Source: Parasponia andersonii (taxonomy: Eukaryota > Streptophyta > Magnoliopsida > Rosales > Cannabaceae). Taken from it: a stretch of 64,000 nucleotides of DNA. The notes beneath the pieces were generated by a model, which saw only the letters and a list, made by a program, of their open reading frames with translations, made no database searches and was not told the DNA's origin. The position numbers and the translations under genes are program-made. The stretch covers positions 850,250-914,249 of the forward strand of contig JXTB01000038.1 of the NCBI GenBank assembly GCA_002914805.1, read 5' to 3'. Below are positions 24,401 through 36,213 of this stretch, piece after piece. The stretch's first letter is position 1. Every line of letters starts with the position of its first letter.

Positions 24401-26382
24401 ATATATTCTTCACGGGGATTTTTACACAAATAAGTTAAAAACTAAGAAGTATATAAATTATACGGCTGTGAGGAGAAAGATAAAAAAAATACGACTTTTA
24501 TACATAAAAAGTTGTAAAATACAACCTTCTGCACTTAATTTTTGTTTTGAGTGTTGACCATACTTTAAAAAGGAAATTAATTAAATCTGGGTGATAGAAG
24601 GGACTAACAGCACAAAGACACGCGTGTGACAACCCCTAATGATACGGGCCATACTCTTTTTTTGTTTTTTCCCCCTTTCAGTTGCTTTTTCGTTTTTTTT
24701 TTCTTGGAAGCTTCCTTTTGACAATATTTTCCTATTTAAATTTCTCTTTATTTACAAAACTGTTTTATATTTTACAAATTACAAAATTTTAACCACACTA
24801 CCAACCCATTCTTTAACAATAATTAGATGAAGTTACGTATTTCACATTTTTAAATAATTTAAATACGAAATACAATAGAAAAAAAATTTCTTAATATACT
24901 ATAAATAACATGATAAGGTACTTATGATAACTTTTTAGTTTTATTTAGGTGTTACGTTTTTTAGAAATAAATGTCAGTTACTATTTTGACAACATCTCAT
25001 ATACTATTTTGACAACATCTCATCTCTACATCTCTTTCTCTCATAATTGTGGTAGTCGATAAAGATTTTAAGAAGTTCTCTTAAGTTTTCTTCAAGATTC
25101 AAGAAAAATATAATTCTTAGAACTCTTAGTCTTTCAATATTAGTATATTTTACTCTACTTAGATTCAAATTCAATTTATGATATTTGAAGTTAAAAGTTT
25201 TGTTAAGGTTTGAAATTTTTATGAGAAGTTTTTCTAGATGTCTATTTAATTTCTGAAAATTTTTACATTTATATTTACTACTATAATTTTATAGGACTAT
25301 TTTTATACATGTTAGTTGTCACTTAAGAAAAACTGAAAAATAAATTTTATCGAGTTTGTTATATAATTTTAGAGGGCAAATATTTTTAATTTGAGTTGAA
25401 AAATTAAAAAATATATTCATATATATGTTAACTCATATTCTGAAAACTTTTGTGATGTCATGATTTTATTTTTAATCATTATTAAATTTTCTTTATATAT
25501 TGCTTTTATAGCCGGTAAATCTGATATTTTTATTTATCCAAGATAATATTATTAAAATATTTTCTTGTTGATTTTATTTAGTTTTGAAAATTTTATTAGA
25601 TACTAATATATATGTCATAAGAGACTCAAATATTTTTATAATTTTTGGAAATATTTATAATTAATTATGATTTTTGAAATAGTATATAGTTTTGTAAGTT
25701 AAATGATGTCATGAATTTTAAGATATAATTTTAAGAATTATATGTACTATGTAATAGTATAATTTTAAATCCTTAATTTTTGTCTATGTGTAAAAATGTG
25801 TTAGAGATATTATCTTAAAATATTAAGATTATTGGGTATATAGAAATAATTCTATAAAATTCAAGAATGGTTTAGTGCTTTAATAGTTTTTATCAAATTT
25901 CAATTTATAGATTAGAAATTAGTAAAAGCATGCAAAAATTTAATTAAACAAAATTCTGAATAATTTTCTATAACTTTATTTTTGTGTTCTAATATTATCT
26001 GTAAAGTTTCAAATTAAATGGAGTATTGTACTAGAATCTAAAATTCTTTAAGTATGCATCATTTGTTGAAATTTTTACAGTTTTTAATTATATATGTTAT
26101 GAAACATGATTTTATAGTTGTATGATATGTGTATTTTTTTTGAGACATATAAATATTTTTTTAGTAGTACGTATTAATATATGTAATAAATATTATTGCA
26201 TTAATATTAATAAAAAATGATAAAAAGAGGCATGTGGTTACAATAAGGTCGAGTGTGTGGAATTTCACTACAAGCACAAATAAAATTTTGTAAGGACTTA
26301 AGGCAAGTAAATCTCACCCTATATATTTATATGAAAAGTTATATGCTACTTGTGATATAATTATGATTATACTAATATTTGT
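24401..26382. other. AT-rich intergenic DNA
   Basis: Very AT-rich with no coding signal. The open frame at 24639-24830 starts in a T-rich tract and shows no family resemblance. A small direct repeat (ATACTATTTTGACAACATCTC) occurs twice around 24980-25020. Confidence 0.5.
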
Positions 26383-28167
26383 TGTTGGGATTTTTGCCCT
26401 AAAAAGTAAATTTCCAATTTTATCCTTTTGAGTATAAACAACTTTCTCTTATATGAAATTATAATATTTGCTAGATTAAACTATCTTACTTGAACAGTTT
26501 ATTCATCTGAAAAAGATTTCATGACTTTATATGTGTATAAAAAAACAAAAATGATTAGGTGTTAATTATGGGAAGACTTGTTTTTTTTATCTAAGTCTAA
26601 ATGAAGTAGTTTATAATATGTAAATAAAGATGGAATAATTTATTTACTATAGGTTGTATTGTTTGTCTATCTCAACAGGAATGATGTGTCTCAAATCATT
26701 AAAGTATCTGACTTCTGATAGAAACACTAATACAATATAAACAAATTATCTATATTAAACTGAACTAGGTAATATAAAGAATTAGAATATCGTAACTCAA
26801 TTATTATATTATCACAAACTAACTCTTAGCATATAGATATTGATCCTTGATGTTTGACTGGACTTGCTTTCATGAGTTATAGCTTTTTGATTTGTTAAAA
26901 GACTAACCTCTATAAAATTAGAGGTGAACTCTGTCATATTGAAGGTTATGGCTTATGAATTGATGGAAACACCAAATAGTTAAGGACACTATACATTAAT
27001 GCCACTTTAGGTTCTTTCAAGATTTATGGAATAATTAAATCTAATATCTTAGTATTCACTTTGTGAATTGGTTGATAATTTTGTCTAAATAGCCATTGAG
27101 AACAAAATTATCGACAACATTATTCCTTGATAGAAAAATGGTGACTTAAAAGTAAATAGGTGTTGGAGGGATATTACGGTAATTTCACCTATCCAACTAC
27201 GACATTGTATAGGGATTATATATGTGGTATAAAATATGCTAGATGGATTGGTTAATTAAGGTTAGTTGATTAAATCTCTATAAAAGGCATGACATTTAAT
27301 CTAAGAGTGTAGTATTGGGCCTTTAGTGGAATGTCCCCTTACTAATAATATTTATATAAATACATAATAAGAGTTATTATGTATTTATCATATTATTGGA
27401 GCTTAGATTATTTGGATCCATTAGGTCCCTTGTATAGCTCAATTAAGCTTATTAATTGGTTGGTGGTATTTGTGAAATTAGTTTCATGAAACTGTGTAAA
27501 ATAATGATTCTACACAGAAGTTGGTATTTTTATAAATAAGTTTTATGAGTTGGACATATTTATAAAAATACACCCAAAGCCCAAATTGGAGAACAAATCT
27601 AATCCTAATTGGACTAGGGTTAGTAGCTTTGAGTCCCATATATATATAAGATATATGAGAGAAAAAATTACACAGTAACTCATACAGAGTCACACGCATA
27701 GACACAGGGAGAGAGGGAGAAAAATTGGCCAAGACTGAGAAAGAGAGAAGAGAAAAAGTTTCTTACTATCTCACAATCCCATCTCATGTCCCGGTGTTCC
27801 ATAGGATCAAGAAGGTGTTTTTGATCATTCTCTAACGAAGGTTTCGACTTGGTACTCACTTGCCTCATCAACCAAGAGCAAGAGCATAGACAAGAAGATC
27901 TAGGGTTGGAGGTTTGATCACCATCAATAAGGAGATCAAGGAGGAGCGCGCTACAAGAGGTAAACCCTAATCTCATCTTTAGGATTTTGTATCTAGATTT
28001 GATTTATGTTATACATGATCCTGTTCATGATGCATGTATGTTATATGGTTATGAAATCTATTTTTATGTAAAATTTTAAAATCTAAATCCTCTAATTTTT
28101 CCGCTGCGTTCATGATATGATCATGTATTTTCCGCATCTGCATGCATGCATGATTTTCCTAAGTGTT
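26383..28167 (+). repeat. Candidate solo LTR (copia-like)
   Basis: Starts TGTTGGGATTTTTGCCC, a common plant Ty1/copia LTR start. A TATA-like CCATATATATATAAG near 27640 is followed by a purine-rich transcribed-looking stretch (about 27655-27960) and then a TTTTTCCGCTGCGTT motif, about 28098, as in many LTR 3' ends. There is no primer site, polypurine tract or coding region next to it, so it would be a solo LTR. I could not fix the right end or find a target duplication. The open frames here (27484-27976, minus) are not convincing genes. Confidence 0.35.
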
Positions 28168-29089
28168 AGGTCAATTTACTAATAGTTGTTATATGTTCTG
28201 CAATAATAGTTGCATTAAATATGTAAATATGTCATGAACATGTGCATACATAATTGCACGAAAAAATTATGATTTTCAATGAAATTAATTTTTTAAAAGT
28301 ACTTTGTATCCCAAACTATGTTTTAAGAAAAAAAAAAACTTTTTCTTTAAGTGTATGTTAAGTTCTTGAAAAGAGTATGGGCAACTGACTTATTTACCCA
28401 CAGTCATTATGTTAATAATAAAAGTTTAAACTGTGATGCTAGTCATTGTAGTACGATAACTATATAGGATCCGAGTAGCTATAGGGTTATATATGCTTGT
28501 CATGATACTACTTTTATGGTCCATCACTTCTGATAGATCTGGCATTACACTATGTTGAGCTCAAATGTAAAAAGTTTATGAAATGAGAATATTTATTAAC
28601 AAGATGTTTCAAAAAAGAAAGGAGATACATAGTTATGGTTCTAAAAGTGTACTATTCATATAATATGACATTTATTGCATACATGAAATTTACTTACTGG
28701 ATACAGGTTTATTCTATTTATTTAAAATTTTCAGGTGAGCAATAATTCCTACTGGAGGTTGGTTGGCGGTGGTGAAATTCCAAATGGCAATAAAATATTT
28801 TAAGCAATTTTATATTCTTACTTTCAAGTATTTAATTATTTGACCAAAATTGAGTGTGGTTTTATTTTTATGAAGTGTATGAATTTAATTTCTATTTTGA
28901 GACTTAATTTTAATTATGAAGTAAAATAAATATTAATTAAAAAGTATTTTTTTAATTTAATTACGAATAGTAACGTCTAAAAGAAAATGAGATTTTCAAA
29001 AAAAAAAATTGATCGATCTTCTACTTTAACTTTATAAAACAAAACTATAAATTGATATTTTTGTTTATCTAGATTTATATAATGTTATG
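28168..29089. other. AT-rich intergenic DNA
   Basis: No gene or element recognised. Poly(A) run near 28330. Confidence 0.4.
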
Positions 29090-29770
29090 CTGATTTTAAT
29101 ATTTTTTTAATTTTAATTTTTAAAGTAAAGAGTCTAATTCTCCTTTTAATTTTGTTAGATATCATAGGTAACTTGGAAATATACCATAAGTAACGTAAAA
29201 AGATATTAATGATAACTTTTTTATTATTTTAGTTTCATCAGATACCATAGATAACAAGATACGATACCCATGGTAATTTTTCTTTTATTTTTCTAAAATT
29301 AAAAAGGAATACCATAGGTAACATTGTATCTGATTCTAATTATAATCTCATATTTTTTTAATTTTAATTTTTAAACTAAAGAACTTAACTCCCTTTTTAA
29401 TTCTTACTATAGGTAATGTGAAAGGATACTCAGGATAACTTTTTTTTTTTTTTTTTTTCCAATTTTACCAGATAACATAAGTAATAAGGTACAATACCCA
29501 TGATAATTTCTTTTAAAAAAACATTTTTTTTAATATCATAAGTACATTGGCATCTTATTCTAATTTAAATCTCATAGTTTTTTTTTTTAATTTTTAAAAT
29601 AAGAAGCCTAACTCTCTTTTTAATTTTTGTTAATTAAATAATGTAAGTAACTTAGAAAGATACTCATAAAATTTTTTTTTTTCAATTTCATCAGATAACA
29701 TAAGTAACTAGGTAGGACACCCATGCTAATTTCTTTTTTTCTAAAAGAAAATTTTTTTAGATATCATAAA
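29090..29770. repeat. Degenerate tandem repeat, ~225-250 bp unit
   Basis: Three imperfect units, marked by AAGAGTCTAATTCTCC near 29129, AAGAACTTAACTCCC near 29379 and AAGCCTAACTCTC near 29605. Each is followed by a T-rich tract, an ATAGGTAAC or AAGTAAC block, GATACTCA..ATAACTTTTT, a CAGATAACATAAGTAA-type block and a GATACCCATG.TAATTTCTTTT block. The spacing drifts through poly(T) indels. No coding potential. Confidence 0.6.
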
Positions 29771-30603
29771 TTATTTCATATGATACTTATGGTAACTAAC
29801 CAACTCTAACAATTTTTCAATTATTTTAGATAACTAATTGGAATACCATCAATATCCAACTAAGAGACTGTAAATAAATAACCAATGTCAACAAATAACC
29901 AATGTCAATGGTCAAAAAAAGTATATTCCACAAAAATCTAAATATGTTGATTAAATAAATACTTAAAGTTTAGAGATAAGAATCTAATTGACAATTTTCT
30001 CGAATAGTATAAGTAACCTCCTAAAATACTTATGTCAATTACTATTTTTTTCTCACTTTTTTTAGGCATTACCATATGAAACTCCTAACTCCAATAATTT
30101 TTAAAATTAATATTGCTAATCAAGTATAACCAATTATAACAAAGTATATATCAAAATGCAAGTGCCAAAATAACCTTCTTAAATACGGTATTATTTATTA
30201 TACTCATTAGAGATATATACTCGTTAAAAAACCTATATATGATGCTATCAATACAATTTTTTCCTTAAATATTGTGCTATAAGTTTTTTAAATATTTAGT
30301 AATGACAAATTAATAAGAATGAACATCAAATTTAATAAAAAAATTTAAATAATTAAATGTTGTGCTATAATTTTTTCAAATGTTTAGTAATTAGAAATTA
30401 ATAAGAATGAAAAGGGAACAAAACAAAAAGTTTAAAGAAAAAAATGTGAAGATTAAAAAAAATTAGAAAAAAGGCAAAAAAGAAAAGCAATAACAATATT
30501 TAAAGAAATAAAATGATTAGTTGAGACAAAAATAAAATAAAATAATTTAAACAAAAAAAAAGATAAAAGGCCACTTTAGGAACAAGAAGAGCAATGATTG
30601 GCT
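29771..30603. other. Upstream region of the DUF1365 gene
   Basis: AT-rich DNA with no other gene. The last 200 bases before the start codon are A-rich (many AAAA runs) and I do not see a confident TATA box. The transcription start cannot be placed from the sequence. Confidence 0.4.
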
Positions 30604-33600
30604 ATGGAGTTGCTCTATCTCTTGGCCTCAGTCATATCCACCTTCCTCACTTCCCTCGCACTCTCTCTCCTCCTCCCCTTCCGCCTACTCCTCCGTCGCC
30701 GGACCTCCGTCGCCACCACCGCCGCCGGCGATTCAGATTCAATCTCACTCTACGAAGGTACGGTCTGGCACGAGCGCCGGCGACCCGTCCACCACTCCTT
30801 CCGTTACTCCGTTCGCTACGCGCTCATTGACCTCGACGGCGCGTGCAGTTCACCTCCTAACCACCTCTCCGCCGATGAAGCTCGCCGGATTGCCTCCACT
30901 ACTGGCCCCGTGTAATCACTTTTCCTTGTCTTGATTAAAATTTTATGGTACATTTTTACATATATATGTTATATATTTGATATATGTATTTATAATTATG
31001 TCATGTGTTCTTGTAATCTTGTATCGTGTTTGGTTCAAACAGTTTGCTTTTGACAATTCCTGAAAGCGTTGGGTACGAGCAAAATCCGTTGAGTTTGTAT
31101 TATTGCTATGATTTAGATGGCTCTGCCCAGAATTTGAACAAGTGCATTGCCGAGGTGTGTTTGCTTTTGCTAACCTATTGCCTGTTATTTACTGCAAATT
31201 TAAATTATATTTTGTGTTTATATATATATATATATGTATATATATAGTTTGATTTTTACTTTCATGGAAATAAATGTTTTAGTTTAAATTTATGGGATAC
31301 AAATTTTTTGCTATTACTTGAACTATGGTATGTTTCTCCATTGTGTGAGAATTGGATTTTATGTGAATTGTTAAAGGGAATTCTTTCATATATAGCAGCT
31401 TTTTTTAAAAGTTTTCATTTATGGCAGTTTTATATTACAAAGTTCCAATTATACCCCTAATTTTTCACTATTTCGTTGATTCTTGTTTACAAAACCTAAC
31501 CCAATAAGTTAAAGACTAATCTAAACTAGTCACACTTATGGTTGAGTTTAAAAACAAGGTTGTTTTTGGAAGAAAATTACTAAAACTTCTATATCTGTAA
31601 AAGCAAGACAAAAACTGCTAAAAGTGTAAAACAAAACTTGGGAAATGCTGTAGAGCTTAATTTCCCGTTAAAGGGTAGAAAGTAGAAAAGTAAATGGAAT
31701 TAGTTATCTTTAAGCATATCCAAACTTTGACTTTTGAATAAAAACAGAAGTTGAAAATGGATTTGGACCCCTTAATCTGTTTGGTCGTAAGAAGATGGTG
31801 GAACCCCTTAATCTGACACGCAGACTCTTTGTGAAATAGCAAAGTTGAATATATTTGAAGGAATTTGCAGCATTTTGAATTTTCCTGAAAGCTAAAGCAG
31901 AAGAAACCAGCTTATCTCCTATTAGAGATCCATAAGCTGTACATTTTCATATTGAATCACTTACAAATTTTGTACATTCTTTATGGATATATCTTAGCAT
32001 AATGCAAGAAATTATACTTGTTGGTTTGATTCTTTATTAGTTGTGGATATTGAGTTGCTTAAAGCTATGAGGGTAATAGCTGATAGTGCTGGTTAATTTT
32101 GGTTTCAGGTAACCAATACTCCATGGGGTGAAAGAGTGACATTTGTTTTCAATCCCAAGTCTGACTTAGTGGCAAAACCACTGCATGTCAGTCCTTTTAT
32201 GGTACGTTTCATTTAGTACTTTTCTCTTTTGTATCAATGTCTGAACGGTCTGATCATCTTTTTCAAGCTTTCATACATTATGTAATGCTCATTAATGTAT
32301 TTGCATTTCGAATATGCTTTCTGTAAATACATTTAGTAAACAAATTTTGAATATTATTTTGATAACTGGCACAACTTAATAAGATCCAACCCTTTAATCT
32401 TGTTTTTATTGATGCAATGCATTACAAGAATTAGTTATTTTCTAAGTCGCATTTATTATGGGGAAGAATTCTTTTTTGAGTAGACCTTGCATCTAGAGAA
32501 CCCTGTCTATCCTTGATGCATGAGTTATTGGAAGGACAAAGATTTTTGGTTTGCTCTTAGTATTAGGAATCAATCAATGGGCAATCAATGGGCTTCTTTG
32601 TTATTTATTTATTTAATTTTTTCCGGCGTATGGCTTTTTAATGATCGGGTTGTACCTCATATGGAAGATGGAGCTTGTTACATAGCCTCTTGCTAAGCCT
32701 TTTCAAAGTTCTACTCATATTTTTTAAGCCCAGCCCCATAGATCTGTTTTACTATTCACCAAGTAAAAGTAAAGTAACTTGCAGTTTTGAGATGAACAAA
32801 AGGTCAATTGGAGCTTCTAAATTTAAGATTTAAAATATGATAGGACACTTTTCCTGATTCTCCAACTAATGTGGGAGAAAAATTTGCCATGTGCTCTAAA
32901 GCTGTATTGGCGAAGAAGTGCTCTAGGTCCTGGGTATCCTCAAAACTAGACTTGACTAGATCCAGATAATTGGTGATTTTTCTCAATGTATTGAGTACGT
33001 TTAGAACTATTCAGTACTTAAAAGTTGAGAAAAGAATCTCTTCTTAAAGACCCCAGGTCCATCGCAAATTATGGTACTTGACTCTGATTTTTCTAATCAG
33101 GATTTTTATGCCTGAAGTGGCAAAAAGCCCATAACTGTATCACGTATCACATTTCATTAGAATGTCTTGCTTCTTAAAATAGATTGAAACTTTCTTATGA
33201 CGCCTATATTAAATTTCCATTCCGATCTTCTGTATGGAAAGAGGTCAAACATTCATGAAACTGATTGCAGGATATGTACGGGAATTGGAGTATCAAAGCA
33301 AGTGTTCCAGGCGATAATCTTTCTGTGGCAATTTCAGTTCAGCATCCATCGCTTGGTGACTATTTCACTGCTACTTTGAGAGCCAGGAAAGTTTCCTTGT
33401 CATTGGTGTCTGATCACTCGCTATTCTTATGGTTGATGCCGCATAAAGTTGCATTATGGATATATTGGCATGTAAGTGGCACTTCAAACTCCATGTCTTT
33501 TTCTTGCATACACAAAAATCAATCACACTATCAACGACACTTTTTAGTTCAGTAATTGGTTTTGTCAAGATGTTACATAGATGATTGATAAAAACATAAG

Positions 33601-33945
33601 AACATTTTTCCTCTTTCAACTCATCATTGCTGAAGGGCATAGCAAACTAACATTTATATATACATGCATTTGCAGCGAATATGCTAATAATTTTCTTTAC
33701 CAATTTTGTTCTAGGCCCTCAAGTTATGGTGGAAAAATGTGACATTTATCCAACATCCAAGGTATGCCAATCCTGCATACAGGGAGGAAGCAACCGTTCG
33801 TGATCAAACACTTCGATGTTGTCTTGTTACTGGATTGGACGAAGATGAGCATATGCAAGTTGAACCATATGAAGAATGCATTGCTGATGGCAACTCTGGA
33901 GCTCGCCGTTTCGCATGGAGAGATGCAAAGTGGCCTTGGTCTTAA
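30604..33945 (+). CDS. DUF1365 domain protein, five exons
   Basis: Five exons encode 314 residues: 30604-30911, 31043-31154, 32109-32201, 33271-33471 and 33715-33945 (TAA included). All introns are GT...AG and phases join cleanly. I chose the ATG giving MELLYLLASV; an upstream ATG at 30594 is in another frame. Residues 4-27 form one hydrophobic helix followed by RRR, so a membrane anchor is likely. Family marks are YEGTVWHERRRPVHHSF (50-66), YEQNPLSLYYCYD (exon 2), TNTPWGERVTFVFNP (exon 3), the DMYGNWSIKASVPG region (exon 4) and LKLWWKNVTFIQHPRYANP (exon 5). Bacterial relatives (COG3496) often sit beside an FAD-dependent oxidase and cyclopropane-fatty-acid synthase, hinting at lipid modification. 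The function of the plant protein is unknown. Nothing in the exons is broken, and length fits the plant family. Confidence 0.92.
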
Positions 33946-34268
33946 TTCTTAGACCAAGCTTATTCCTTGTACTGGTGTATTCTTTTTGACCTCACTATTA
34001 TGATTCTTGTGCAATCTTGAACTAACCAAGCACATTGCAAGAAGGATGAGTGTTTCAAAGGACTGTAACCTGCACTACCCTTTTCAAAGATTAGTTTTCT
34101 TTTGACTTCTTTTGGTCTAGGTTTGGTTGGACGCCACCAAGGTTGAAACCCGAAAGCCACTTCGGCCACTAATATATTTCCAAAGACTGATTATTTTAGA
34201 AAATGTTAGCTTATAGTGACACTGAAAATATTGGTTAGCTATCCATGTTATCTTACTAAATTATAATG

Positions 34269-34274
34269 AATAAA
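34269..34274 (+). promoter_or_regulatory. Possible polyadenylation signal of the DUF1365 gene
   Basis: AATAAA about 320 bases past the stop codon, followed by T-rich sequence. Plausible as a near-upstream element; plant signals are loose, so this is tentative. Confidence 0.35.
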
Positions 34275-34682
34275 AGTAATCTCATGATCGTAGATTCATA
34301 ATTTGGAGATTCATGAATGTGTCATGACATGCGTGGTACACCAAATTGGGTCATGTTGTGTTATGATAATGCAATACTGCATTCAGTTCTGTATTGGTAA
34401 TATGAGTTTTTAATTTGTTCATGATTTTTTTTTCAAAAGAAAAAAAAAACTATTTTAAGCAGTTCAATTAAATTTGTATGATGTTTAATTTTGATAATCA
34501 TTTATCGTTCATAAATGCGTAATTATTCTGTATTCCTTTAATCTTTCACGAGTGCCTAAATTTGTCACAAGTGCTTATGATTTTTTTTTTCCTTTTCGGA
34601 AAGAAGGATTGTCAGCGGTGTCCTCAAGTCTTAACACAGTTTTCACCATTTGAACCATATTGGCTATGACAATCTTTGGGAC

Positions 34683-35134
34683 TAGAGCTGTAAATATGGG
34701 CGACCTGGCCCAGCTCGGCCCGTTCGGGCCTGAGGAGAAATTCGGGCCAGGTTAGGCTGACCCGCAAAGCATTTTTGAAGGCATAGCAGCCCGCAGGGCC
34801 AAAGTTCCAGGCTAGGTCGGGTTAAATTCGGGCCAAATCCGGTCCAGTCCGATAATTTTAAAAAAACAAAAAAATAAATAAAAAATAAAAAAAATGAATC
34901 TTTTTTAATAAAAAAAAAAAAATTACTAGTTGCATATTTACTTATTTAATAAAATAAATAACTAAAATTAATAAGACAAATTTTTAAAAATAAAAAGGAA
35001 AAAAAAATGTGCGGGCCAACACCAATGGCCCAGCTTGGCCCGGCGGACTAGCACCAATAGTCCAGCCCAACCCACGAGCCAAGTGAGCAAGTCACGGGCC
35101 AGCCCGTTGGGCCCGACCCAAATTTACAGGTATA
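34683..35134. mobile_element. hAT-type MITE with perfect 8-bp target duplication
   Basis: A 452-bp element flanked by identical TTTGGGAC at 34675-34682 and 35135-35142. Its ends are inverted repeats: TAGAGCTGTAAATATGGG on the left against TATACCTGTAAATTTGGG read inward from the right, 14 of 18 matching. Both ends are rich in GGCCCG/CGGGCC motifs and the centre is AT-rich. No coding capacity. An 8-bp duplication with short inverted repeats identifies it as a non-autonomous hAT element. Confidence 0.85.
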
Positions 35135-35142
35135 TTTGGGAC

Positions 35143-36208
35143 CACCAGTGAGGCAAGAATATGTGACTTTCTTTTATGATTTTGGGATAGACGTCAATCG
35201 ATCCAAGTAGTGTTCAAATCTCATTTTGTCCTTCGATAAAAGAAAAACGGTGTTTTGTACTTAATAGCTATGAATATTATAGATTTTATTATTATTATTA
35301 TTATTGTTATTTCTTTTGCATACTCGACATTTTGCACTTTTAGAAATGCGAAAGGAAAAGATTAGAAAACATCCGAATCAATAAGTCTTTATTAGAAATT
35401 TCTTAAAGTGAAATATAAACATCGTTCACTTTTTCTACCGAAAAAGGGGAAAAAAAAAAAAAACATGTTTTTCTTGTTTTCTGTATTTCATTTTATCGTC
35501 CCCAACTTTGAGTGTATAGCAAGAAAAGTAGTACTTGATACAAATTTTAGTCGAATTTTGCTTTACCAATGATTCATAAACACTTCGTGAGTTTAATATT
35601 CTTTTAGCAAGTAATGGGATTTCAACTATTATTTTGTTTCAAAAGAGCGATGAAAATGATAGGTAGCTAGAAAGGTAGTACCAGATATCGCTTACTCTTT
35701 GGCTTGTTACTTTTATTATTGAAAACTTACTTAAAACATAAATTTACTGCCAATAAAAATCTAAGCAGTAATTATTCGGTGGACAAAAAATCACTCTTTT
35801 CAAAGATTCACTCACTTGGATGAGAACAAAAATCAATTAGATAATATTTGTTCTACAATTTTAATCATGATTCCGTGATTAAATTTAAGAAAAATTAGGT
35901 AATTAAGATTAGTTCGATTGGTATAAGATCTTTAAGGCTATATATAAGTATGTAAAAAGAGAGGGATTCGAATTTTAGTTATGCAACAAACATGTGTATT
36001 AGCATTTAAAATATGAAAGCATTTGTTTGATCTTTTATGTCTCGTCCACTCTTCAGAGCTTGAATACTTGAGTACAGCTTTCTGTATGGTTTTTTTTTTT
36101 TAATCTCAAAAAGTTATTTATTTATGTATTTATTTATTTATTATTATTTAGTGTTTTAGTTAAGAGGGGTTCTATTATCGGTTCTCTTTTAATTCTTTAA
36201 TTGATAAT
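35143..36208. other. Intergenic DNA, (ATT)n and a SINE-like patch
   Basis: No gene recognised. There is an (ATT)n tract near 35288-35306 and a T-rich TTTA-type repeat near 36116-36146. The tRNA-like patch at 35910-35985 is listed separately. Confidence 0.45.
35910..35985 (+). repeat. Possible tRNA-derived SINE head
   Basis: TTAGTTCGATTGGTATAAG resembles an RNA polymerase III box A and is followed about 50 bases later by GAGGGATTCGAATTTTAG, which resembles a degenerate box B. This spacing is seen in tRNA genes and tRNA-derived SINEs. It cannot fold as a good tRNA, so a degraded SINE is the better reading. No tail or target duplication was established. Confidence 0.3.
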
Positions 36209-36213
36209 TAATT

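Noticed and set aside
27484-27976. Two minus-strand frames of 82 and 98 codons
   Set aside because: They overlap the candidate solo LTR, carry low-complexity Ser/Leu segments and have no recognisable domain.
30594-30830. Alternative ATG and 78-codon Pro/Arg-rich frame at the start of the DUF1365 gene
   Set aside because: It is out of frame with the DUF1365 domain, which is continued across four splice junctions from the ATG at 30604.
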